A stretch of 64,000 bases of DNA, from NCBI GenBank assembly GCA_026413225.1, contig CM048557.1:16222871-16286870 (forward strand), given 5' to 3'. The DNA is from Otis tarda. Lineage: Eukaryota > Chordata > Aves > Otidiformes > Otididae. Below, in pieces: positions 12,501 to 24,500 of the stretch. Below the pieces are notes generated by a model. The model saw only the letters and a program-made list of their open reading frames with translations. It made no database searches and was not told where the DNA came from. A program made the position numbers and the translations under genes. Every line of letters starts with the position of its first letter. Position 1 is the stretch's first letter.

Positions 12501-15500
12501 TTCTGACAGTCCACTGTCTCAGGTTCAGTTGGAGAATGAGAGAGGACTAATTCCTAGAGCTAGATCTTACATGGAAAATGACGTATCCAGGGATAATCAG
12601 ATACTGAGACTCTATGCGTGGCTTAAAGAGTGTAAGTGTCAGAATGGTCCGTAGGGAGAAAGGAGATTTCATATGAAAGACAACCAGGAATCTTGCAGGG
12701 TTGCTTTGTATGTTATTTTGGAAGAAAGCGGAAGGTGATGTTAAAGTTGTGTTACTATGACATTGGTTTAGTCCACTGTATAACATAGGTACCAGCTAAG
12801 TTCCTCATAAGTGTGTAAGTATTACTCAAGTGTAGATCCGTGTAGAATGTGTAACAATTCAATAAGAAAATTAGCATTGACACTTTTCACTGAAATTTTG
12901 TCACTTAAGATAAGACTTAAAAATAATCTCATGGAAAAAATCACAAATTCGCCTGTGAAAATGTCTAATGAATCATTCTCATATGAAGAGTTTTCCATTT
13001 ACTTTATTATTTCTTATATTTTAAGTATATCTAACTTTCTTACAGTTTTGAGAGTTATTGATTTGTAATCAGTTTGGAGAGAGTCTCTGATTTAATAAGC
13101 TTCTTTGTAGTTTATTATGGTTTAAATATTACAAAACCATACAAAACACAAGCTCACATCAATGTCTTACTGTTCATGTTCTTAGTGGGTCATTGATTTA
13201 ATTGTGTTTCTAAGTACTGTACAAGATTTTATGATATGTTCTAATAAACTGTTTTTCTTGTGTTTCAGGAAACATTTAAATTAAAATCTTTAATACTTTG
13301 AAGTCTTACGTACTAAATTTTGAAAGAATCATAGCTTTGTATTGAGGTGATTGTTGCTGATGTCTATATGAATATTTTTGATAAGTGATATTTGTATTTC
13401 CAGATTGATGTCACCTGGTATTACTCAAACTGCTTGGCAGATACGTGTGGTTGTAACCAAGGAGGTGACTGTGAGTGTTTCTGTACAAGTGTGTCAGCAT
13501 ATGCCCATCAGTGCTGTCAGCATGGAGTTGCTGTAGACTGGAGGTCCCCTAGAGTGTGTCGTAAGTTTACTTCAGTAGCATTGCCAGTGGCTGCCACTGT
13601 CTGCATTCATGAGACCCAGACCTGAAAAATCAGTCACATCAAGTTGCCTAGGGCCATGAATTGACTTGTTAAGCCATACTGGTAGGAAGATGAGTGGGTG
13701 CCTCTCGCTGCCCTCCATGTTCATTTTGATCTAGCTGGATTACGTGCTTCTTTCTGTATTTGTGGGTGGTACTCTTCTACTTTTAATTCCTTGTCCTATG
13801 ATGTGAAAGTAAAAGTCATGGGAAGTCTATATTAGGATACGGCATGCATCCCTCAGACCAAAGTTAGAAAGTTAACAGCTCAAGTAATTTCCATCTTCAG
13901 GCGGACTTCATTTCTTAACAGGGTCTAGTAAACATAGCTGCCTTACTGCTGCCCGCAGAGCAAGTGTGAAATATAAGGGTCTTTTGAAGAAAAGTAGGTT
14001 TTTAAGCAGGACTCTGTCATTACCTTAGTATCCCTATTCAACAATGCTTAGAAGTTGTAAAAATAATCTAAGACCTCTTTCTATGGCACCGAGTGCAAAT
14101 GCCTAACAGGAGAGAGTAATTTCCTCAGAGATGTGATTAAAAAGGGCAAGATAGAAAGATGAAAGGAAATAAGCATTTTTCTAACTTTGCAGTTGCACAG
14201 GGAGAGTATGTCGCTTCATTGAAGTTAAACAGCAAATTTGCCATAGAGTGAGAGGTTTACTCTTAATTTTTGATAGAAGTAGTGCATGTGTTTTAATGTG
14301 AGCATGGAAAGACAGCAAAGCTTAGTCTTCACCACTAGAGGTCACAAAAGGACAGCTGTCGGTATCTAAGGTTACTATTTCCTGCTAGAAAACAATATTT
14401 TGTTTAAATCAGTGTAATTTAAATTTGTATTTTATTCAAAGCAGTAAAGTATTTGGCAATATTTTTAAAATTAAATATTTGTGGATGATCTAACTTGGCT
14501 AAGCATTTGGCTTACCTCTTAATCATAAAGAGTGATAGAAAACCTGTTTATCTGCAGAACCCTACAACTGCATTTGTTTTCTTCTTATTTTTTAGCTTAT
14601 GATTGTGAATATTTCAACAAAGGTAAGTCCTAAAGGAGCTGATAAAATGTCAATAGAATCTTTGGTTTCTTTGTATAAGTCTTAATACTTTGTATAAAAA
14701 TAATTGTGTTAATGAAAACAGTTGCAAATGATATATTATTAAAATAGCCAAGATTTGGTTTTACTGGTTTATTTTGCTTTTTCAAAGGCTTCTAATTTCA
14801 TAATATTTTTTTATTCCTGTGCCTTCCCTGAGAGTATGCGTTTAACTAATTTTCTTTGCAGTTATGGATCATGATTAAACAATGAAATCGTTAAGTAATT
14901 AATAGACTATTTAACCCAGTAGTACTAGTGGCACTATTTGCTTAAGGGATACTGCTGTTCAAAACTGATACCCACTGGGTCTGTTCAACCGACCCTGATC
15001 TCCTGTGCAGCCTCCAGAGGGGACCAGTGATTAAGATATGTCAGCTTTTTGTGCCCAGATGGGAATAACTCTGTTTAGATGTGTCTCACCTAGCTTTAAG
15101 TTCGTGAGCGACAAGCATTGCTGCTGCATTCAACTGGCTCTCAGAGAGAGGTGCAAAACTTGTGCAAGGTGCTCAAGTAAACCTTCAATCTGCGCTGGCT
15201 GCTTTACGGCTGCATTAACACTGGAATCTATATTTAGACTATTCTAAAGTTATATTGCAAGTGTCTGCATAGTTAGACGTGGTATACATACGAGCACTGA
15301 TGTGAGGAGTGGTCAGGACTCCTGCTATTTATTCTGTAACTCTTTTTATCAAGCTCATGTGGGAGCCTATCTATCCAAATGGTTTGTGATATTTTGGTCG
15401 TCTGTTAGACTCCATATTGCAGTAGCTCACCCTTAGAAAGATCTAAGAGGCGGACTGAGTTTAAATTAGAAGAGACTTGTGCAGTGTGCTAGGCCCAAAC

Positions 15501-18500
15501 GATATGGCCAAGAAATTTACATTTTCTGATACACCGACTGCTGAAAAGATATTGAGTGGGTTCAAATTGCTAATGCAGTGGAATTTTATCTAAATCACTA
15601 TTTAAGCCTTTAAAATAGTTTAAATAAAGACCAGTTGAATATAAGACATGATTGCAGTTTTATATTTCCTTTTTGTTTTGTTTTATAAATGAAATACAAT
15701 CTGATACTACATGATCTTATTGCTGCTGTAACAGATTGAGAGTGCATTGCGTCTAACATCTGTAACAGTAGCGAGGTGATAGCTGATCATAGAATCATAG
15801 AATCATAGAATGGTTAGAGTTGGAAGGGACCTTCAAAGGTCATCTAGTCCAACCCCCCTGCAAGAGCAGGGACATCCCTGACTAGATCAGGTTGCTCAGA
15901 GCCTCATCCAGCCTGGCCTTGAACACTTCCAGGGATGGGGCATCCACCACCTCTCTGGGCAACCTGTTCCAGTGCTCTACAACTCTCATTGTAAAAAATT
16001 TTTTTCTAATATCTAATCTAAACCTACCTCCTTCTAATTTAAACCCATTCCCCCTTGTCCTATCACAACAGGCCCTACTGAACAGCTTCTCCCCATCTTT
16101 CCTGTAGGCCCCCTTGAGGTATTGGAAGACCGCTATCAGGTCTCCCCGGAGCCTCCTCTTCTCCAGGCTGAACAGCCCCAACTCTCTCAGCCTGTCCTCA
16201 TAGGAGAGGTGCTCCAGCCCTCTGATCATCTTGGTGGCCCTCCTCTGGACCCTTTCCAACTGGTCCATGTCCTTCTTGTGTTGGGGGCTCCAGAACTGGA
16301 CACAGTACTCCAGGTGGGGTCTCACCAGGGCAGAGTAGAGGGGCAGAATCACCTCCCTCGACCTGCTGGCCACGCTCCTCTTGATGCAGCCCAGGATGCG
16401 GTTGGCCTTCTGGGCCGCAAGGGCGCATTGCCCGCTCATGTTGAGCCTCTCGTCTACCAGCACTCCCAAGTCTTTCTCCTCAGGGCTGCTCTCAATCCAA
16501 TCTTCGCCCAGCCTGTATTTGTGCCTGGGATTGCCACGACCCAGGTGCAGGACCTTGCACTTGGCCTGGTTGAACTTCATGAGGTTGGCACGGGCCCACC
16601 TCTCCAGCCTGTCAAGGTCCCTCTGGATGGCATCCCTCCCTTCCAGCGAGTCGACGGCACCACACAGCTTGGTGTCATCGGCGAACTTGCTGAGGGTGCA
16701 CTCTATCCCACTGTCCATGTCGCCGACAAAGATGTTGAACAGGGCCGGGCCCAACACGGACCCCTGAGGGACGCCACTGGTGACCGGTCTCCACTTGGAC
16801 ATTGAGCCGTTGACCACCACTCTCTGAGTGCGGCCATCCAGCCAACTCCTTATCCACCGAGTGGTCCATCCATCGAACCCATGCCTCTCTAGTTTAGAGA
16901 GAAGGATGTCATGCGGGACAGTGTCAAAAGCTTTGCACAAGTGATAACATGTACTTTTAAAGTGTGTTATTCATTTTACTTGTTACTGAATTCTTCCTGT
17001 CAGAAATCAGTTGAAATAGTGGAGAGCTATGCCTGTGACCAGCTTGTAATAAACATGGTTATCATATACTTCTCATTTTTTGTTTTTCTACTGTTTGCTA
17101 ATCCGGCTCATCGGTATTCAACGCAGGATGTTTCAGAGCTGCCAGTGGGGAAAAAATAATCTCTATGCTGAAGATTTTCTTTTCTTCTCAAATATAGTAG
17201 CATTCCCCGGAATTACTTAGTTTTGGAGACAAGAAGGTTGAGAAACTGTCTTAGACCAGAGAGAGGTTTTCTCTATGTAACTTTGTCATGAATCTAGAGT
17301 GAAGTAATTCCAGTCCTACTGGAAGCTGGAGCAGAAGCCTTTTGTCTTTGGTAAGGGGAAATTCTCAGTTAGTAGCTGTGGTTTCTCGAGTTTTAGATGG
17401 GCCCGAGATATGAGACTTAAATGTAGAATAACATTTCCAGAACACTAGATGTTTTAAATAGTTTTTAAAATGTTTTTCAACCCCCTGCACTGAAGGGAAC
17501 CAGGTGTTACTGCACATATTTAGCTAGGTATGGGCTTTTGTCCTAACTGACCATCTATTTATGCCGTTGGAATCTGAAACTCTGGTTGTAGTGCAGCCTC
17601 CTTAGGATTTCAAAACTCTTAATAAATTTTAAGATTAGGGAGAACAAGAATATAAGGACAGGCTGCAAATTGCAGTCCAAACTTAGAACCTGTTGAAACA
17701 TATTGTAAGGGTCAGTGGTATTAGCTGCAGGTATCAGCTGAGAAGTTCTGGGACACTTCTACCTTAGAGGTATGCCTACTGTGTCCTAGTTTGTAGTTGA
17801 AATGGTAATGAGGTGAATTGCTCAGGTGTGGTCTAAAATGCTTGGTTTTAACAGAGAAGCTAACAAAAATAATTTCAAATAACATCTAAAAATAAACTTT
17901 AAAATACTTTTCTACAGTGAAATTGGAACTGAGAGGTGTGACAATGTGGATTTGTGAAATGATAACTGCACATGCTTTGCCTTTTTTACTTATAGGTAAA
18001 ATATAGCTGTTCCTTTGTTTATGATACTGATTTCTTCCTGCCTCGCTTTCTAGTGGTTACATTTGTATCTACCTGGTTCAAGGAGTTCTTCAATACTTGA
18101 TGACAACAAACTTTTATTCCTTGCAAAACGCTTCACACTTTGGACACTAATAAAATAGATTTTAAAGAATAGTAGGAAGTGTATAATCAGTTCAGCCATA
18201 CAAATAGACAATTTAGAGGGATCCCAGAGTGGTCTGTAGAACACTGTTTACTTCTAAATCAAATAACTGAGGAATCAGCTAACTTTAATAAAATGACTAT
18301 GAAACCAAAGTGGATAAGAAGGAGGAAAAGGAGAAGCTAATAATAAATCTTGAAAATTGAAACCAAGTATTTTGGACAGTTTTCAGAACAGGTGTTTCCT
18401 AGAAGAGTTTGGCTTTGTTTCATTTGTCATTATAGTTTAGTGCATGACACCTAGAGCTATTTTCAGAGCAGAGAGATATGTTTTTATTTATGTACTGTAT

Positions 18501-21500
18501 CATAATATTTAGAGCGCAAGCCTTTGTGACACTTGACATGAAAGGTAATTCCGATCTTTTTTTTTTTTTTTTGATTTTTTTTTTTTTTTTTCTTCCCTCA
18601 ACAGCTCTAGGAAAGGGCCCATACAAACTGGTCAGCTATTTGAATGAAGAATTCGTGATGGCAGTGAAACTGGTGGATGGTGGTGTTTTCCTAGTGAGAG
18701 AAGAAGATACTGTTCCTGGACACGCAGTGAGCTTTATGCTGACTTCAGGACTTTATAAACCCAAAGCACATGGTAAATTCACTGTAACCTAGAGACTTAA
18801 ATAATGCAGAGCAAATTCTGCCCTTGAATATGAGCCTACATTTAAGAATAGACCTGGGTCAAAAAATGGACTGGAACAGGTTGCCCAGAGAGGTGGTGGA
18901 TGCCCTATCCCTGGAAACCTTCAAGGACAGGTTGGATGAGGCTCTGAGCAACCTGATCTGGTTGGGGATGTCCTTGCTCCTTACAGGAGGGTTGGACTAG
19001 ATGACCTTTAAAGGTCCCTTCCAACCCTAACCATTCTATGATTCTATGAAAAACTCTTTTCTTTATCTGTCAGCTGATTGTGCACCTTAATGGTGTCTGC
19101 CAAAATTTTCGTTTGGTAGGTTTTAATCAGATGATCGTAGATTTACAAACAGATACTTCTAGTTGAAAAGCAACTGCCCCTTGTCCTGCCTCAACCTTCA
19201 GAAGTGACAAACCAGCCTAGTGCTCTAGATATGTGTTGGGTTCTCTACCTTTCCTCTGGCAGAACTGGGATGTGGGAAAAAATGGGAGAGAAATGATACA
19301 AGAAAAGTACTCCCTAATTAACTCACTTTGCTGTCATTGCTCGTTGTCTGCCCACTTGTACAGAGATGCCCATTGGCACTAACCTGGGCTGTGCAAGGGT
19401 GTATACTGCAAATTTGTTTCCTTCAGGTTCCAACTTAAGTTTCCACTGAAGGAATGTGTTGCAAATTCAGCAGATGAAAGAAGTCTTGGACAGCTTCAGA
19501 GAAAAGTAGAGAAAGCTTACAGGAATGTAATTAGCATTTTGTGACATTGATTAAATGCTACAGTTGTCTGCATACACAGTTTTGATGTCCACAGAGCACT
19601 TGAGTCTCAGTACAGTTTTACTGCTCAGAGTCTCCTGATCAGCTCTTTGGACAGCCTGGAGGTAGCTGTCTTTGTGTAATCAAAGAAGGGATACGGGTCA
19701 GTTGAAAAAATTACAAACATTTGATTAGTAATACTGCTGTGTGTAGAACTGACACAAGAACTCATGTAACAGAATATCCAGAGCCAGATTTCTTTCATTA
19801 TTCATAGTTTGAGACACTTGTACATTGCGTTCAATTTAGGTTTGGAAAGGGAAGGTCAGTCCTACTGTTCTATTCCCATATGAAAATCTCCTGCTCAGAA
19901 TTTAACCTGCCAAATGGAATTTGTGCTTTATAGTCCAGTTTGAGCGAATGGCATTTCATTGATGGCCATGGAGTTTATATAATCAATATGATATTTTTCA
20001 TGTCCATGTCTTTATTTATATATCTGCATTCATTGTTCTTTGGTACCTCAGAACCAAAGTTGGTTGCCTCTGGTTGATGGGTTTCATTAGTTTCAGACAA
20101 CTCGTAGGCAATGGAAAGTTTCGAGGATTGATGTACTGATTGGCTATATGACAGATATATTATAAATCACACTGACTGTCCATTGTTACTTATCAAATAG
20201 CAACTTGCTACAGACAGTTAATAAAAAGATATTCACAAGTACCACTATGTTTTTCAGAATAATTGATATTTTTATGCTCAGAAATTTATGCTAAAAGTTG
20301 GTCTTCCAGAAGTGTTATATCAGAATGCGATAGTATATCTGTTTAATAGAGATCATTTGTTTTCTATGCATTCTTTTTTTCAAGAAATGCTACCCAGGCC
20401 TGGAGGGTTAGTTGATTTTACAGTAGTTTAATGGCTGTTTTCAAGAGAATAGTAGAGTATACAGCAAAGTAGAATGAAGTAATTCTGTGAGCAACAGATG
20501 CCCGTAACAGGCTCAAGATCTGCCACTCTGCAGTTGGTTGTACAGAGGCTTGCTTAAAGTCAACAGTCCTGTTTTCAGGGTAAGGTATCATGTGGGTACG
20601 TTTGCCAGAAAACAGGCTTTGCTGCTAACATTGTTAGGAGAAGGGCCTGAGAGCTGACTGCTTAGAAATTAAGACATAAAGCAGTGAGCTGAATGAGAAA
20701 TACATTTTTGTAATTTATCTTTAATGGAAGGCTGAGCTCTTAAGCTATATATTCCTGATGGCAAATGTGACTTGTAAACCTAGTTAGATGAAGTTTAAAT
20801 TTTTATTAAATAAATGGCTTAGTGAAGGCTGTAAACTGAAGTTCTGTTTGACTGTGGAGCAATATGCCTTTATCCTGATGTGGGCAAATGTTTTAATCTG
20901 CTTGTATTGCTCTTGAAATCCGTTGGATATTTAGAAAACTAAATATGCATCAGAATCTAACACTCTGAAATCTGTATTCTTACAAGATTCAGGCTATTTT
21001 CGCTGATAAGGCCAAAGTCAGGTTTTATTGCTTACGGTACTAATATCAGTAGTGGTACATCAGAAGTAGCTTACTTTATTATGCATGTATCAGCAAGTAA
21101 ATGAGTTCTGTGTGGTTTTTGTTTTTGTTTGTTTGTTTTTTCAGATTCCAACTTGATTTCATTTGAAGCAGCTGAGAGACCAAACTATTTTCTTCAGTTG
21201 GCCTCCAATAATACTCTTGTTCTTTCTAAATGGGAAAAAAGTGAAGAGTTTCAAAACAGATCTACATTTGTCATTCACAAGGATACATGGCTTTCAGGAT
21301 ACAGTTGCTTTGAGTCATTTGCAAAACCAGGATACTTCATTCACATTTCAGCCTCTTCAGTGGAGTTTTTGAAGTACCATCTTTCAGAAGAGTTCAGACT
21401 GTCAACCCTTTTTAAACTTGTAGGTAGGTAATTAAAGTTGTATTTTATGAACAGCAGTTTGCTCCCTGTGAAAATACAGGTGAAATAGTATTGATATTTC

Positions 21501-24500
21501 CAAAGGTGATGAGATTGCTTACTTCTCCCTACATCACTGGGAGCTGTGAGTAATCTGTGACACATAGGCTCAGAATCTTCTTTCTTGAGCTTTATAGTGA
21601 GGATGAGATTATGTTTTCTTGTCAAAAGCCATTAAATAGCCTAACACACAGCTTTGCTATATTTGCCAACTAGTTTTGGAAATGCATAGCCTAATGTATA
21701 GTTTCTGGGCAATACTTGCTTTTTAGGTGGTGAGGAAATTCTTAAGGAGTAGAAAATTCGTACTAATAGATTCCCATTAGTCATTAGCATGAATGGAAGG
21801 GAATAGAAAAGAAGTGACTGCATCTCTAAAAGCAAAGGTCTGTTGATGATATTTTCTCCTCCTTTCCCTTTGATTGTTGCCAAGAGAGTTTTCTGTACAG
21901 TGCATTCTCATTGCAAGCTTTGTGGCCTCCTCAGAGGTCATGCCATCCAGTGCTAAGGACATTGCTTGTAGATTATGCCTCTCAAACCTTGTGTTTCGTG
22001 TGAAAAGCACCTTGACCTTTATCCAGGTACTCACTCACAGAGGCTTTGCCTTTTGGGATGTTATTCCCTAGTGTTTCAGGCACCATCTAAGTGGAGATAT
22101 AGGCCTCTTGTAGGGGATCTAGATACCCATTTCTTGGACAGCTACAGCTCTTGAATACACAATGTAGACTGCTGTGAGAGTGTTTCTACCCACCTGAGAG
22201 ATTCCCATTCTTGTAATAGTAGTCCCATTCCACTGACTCATAAGGATCAGAAATGTAGGAGATATTGTTAGGACCCTTGGCAGAAGCTGAATCCAGAACT
22301 TGCTCCTGCAAGAGCTGATGACAAAAAAACAGACATTAAAAAAATCACTGATCAATCAAGCTCTTTCTTTTTTAGATTATTAAGGAAAAGAAATAATAAC
22401 AGTTTTCACATATGCTTAAATACTTGAGAAGCATGCGCTGAAATGAAGATGACCTTACAGGTCAAGAACAAGATGCAAGAAGTTATATTGACCTGTAAAA
22501 TAAAGCAAAGTAAATTATTTGTGAAACCGCCATTTGCTTTAGTGTCGCCTTGTCTTGATACATCAGAGACATCAAACACAGTCGTATGACTTTATGAACT
22601 TCAGTAACAACTACTACTTGCTGAAACCACTGGCCTTTGTGTGGTCTATAAAATTCCAAAAACACTACAAGTATTTATTTTTATCTTCAAAAGTTTTTTA
22701 TTGTGCTGTAACTTTACATGCATTAGTAATTTATTTATTGGGGTAGCAGAAGTATTTTAATAGGTATTCTTGGCAATACAATTTTTAAAAATCAATTCTT
22801 CATTCTCTGAAGCTGAAATTTGTTTTACAAGCAAAGAAACAAAATTAAATATTGTAACAAATGAAGCATGGGCTGGCCGTGTTTTACAGTGACCATGTTG
22901 AATCTCAGCACAGACAAATCTGAAGCAGGCACTGACTTCTATGATAGAAGAGGCCAACTGTATGCCTCATGATGCTTTTTGTTATCAAAACATTGAATTA
23001 AAGTGTTAGTGGTGGCATTGTGAATCTGCCCATGTTTTGCGGTGCATTGTGCTGACAGCCTAATGCAGCTGTTGACTGGCACGCTCCAACTACAGAAAAA
23101 ATGACAGATTTTGTCATTGCCAAATGCCTGTTGCTTCTTGACAAATGCTTGTAATCACAGAGCCGTTGAGGTTTTTGAACAGTAGAATTATAGAGCTAAT
23201 GCTATTACCAGGATGTTCGTACAACATTTCAAGCAAGGACCTTTTTTTGGACATAACAAAAATATCTTCTTAGTCTTTCATCTTTGAGGGAGGAATGAAG
23301 AAGGTTAAAACATGTTCCAATTCTCAGTGGTCATCCATTAACACAGAGTGGTCTGTCTTTTCAAGTGTGAAGTCTTTACCCTCCAGTCATTATACCAAAA
23401 AATCCTATCTATGCCAATGGAAAACTAAAACAATTTACCTCAGCAAGTGGGATCGGATCAAATGATCAAGAGGCATTTCATTAATCACCACATCCGAGGG
23501 CTTGGGTTTCAGAGTTTTATAAGCAGAGGAACATAGGGCTCGAATCTTTCTCCAGTGTACTTTCACAAGGGCCAGCCTGCTGATGTAGGGTAATTACATG
23601 GTCTAAAAATACAGCAGCATTTGTTTAAGTTAATGGAAAAGTTACACCAGCTCCAGAGTGCACAGGCAAAAGTGTATCGAGTTTCCTGCTGACTATTGTA
23701 AATGCTTTGCATATTAGATCAGAAACTCTTGAACCGGGAACAGCTATTCCTGCGGAATCAGAGGATAAATATCGGGAGCAGAATAATAGGCCCAGTAAAT
23801 CCCCTTGACCAGAAAGTTCCTCATAAGACTTCTTCGTGCTCTGTGACGCACATTCAAAAGGAAGAATTTTAAATGACCTGATCACCACAGCAGTAGATAG
23901 ATGTTTGTTTAAAGTCAGCTGATGAGTCACTTTTTCCACTTTCATAGCAATAAATGTTGTCGTGTTGAAATACTTTGAGTATAAATTGTGCAGATATTAT
24001 GGGCTAACATTGCAAAGTATTTTCCATGAGAAGTCACTTCAGCTTTTAAATTGAGTTATTTTCATTATACTTGAATTTGTCTGTTCTTCTGTTCCCACAA
24101 ACATTTGAAGGTTTGAATTGATAACTGAATTTGAATATCCACAGTATACTTGCGGACAAGAAAATACATTTTCCATTCTATGCAGGAATTTTTACTGGCA
24201 GTGGATTGGTATGCATTCAGTCAAAAGAAATCTTACCAAATGAACAAGCACAGAGCTGTCATGTAAGAGCAATAAATTCACATTTGAAATTGTTGGGGAA
24301 TTAGTGGATGTAGGAAATTGATGATCTTTTTATGGATTTAACAGCAGTTTTCTTGCACTTTTGAAAAATATGTGCTTGAGCTAATTAGCTTTTACCTTAC
24401 ATAGAATTATCATAATATGCTTTACCTTTTTGAGATCACTGTGAGATAATTTTATGTGTATTATGAAAATGTGACTTGCCCTATATAAATTCTGCGGCAA

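Larger units (their letters stand above)
14623..18604 (+). other. OTOG: Intron (4.0 kb) with long CR1
   Basis: Contains the CR1 element at 15786-16940, and at its 3' end the T tract 18557-18591 just before exon 9. The open frame at 15038-15247 is Cys-rich but has no other support. The rest shows nothing recognisable. Confidence 0.6.

Noticed and set aside
16122..16805. 227-codon plus-strand open frame
   Set aside because: It is the antisense of the CR1 reverse-transcriptase region. Such frames recur in every well-preserved minus-strand CR1 copy and are not genes.
21424..21427. Alternative exon 10 donor four bases downstream (gtaatt)
   Set aside because: It would shift the frame into exon 11, whereas the donor at 21424 gives a clean phase 1 junction.
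23625..23945. 106-codon minus-strand open frame in the large intron
   Set aside because: No recognisable domain, no promoter or splice context, and length within chance expectation.
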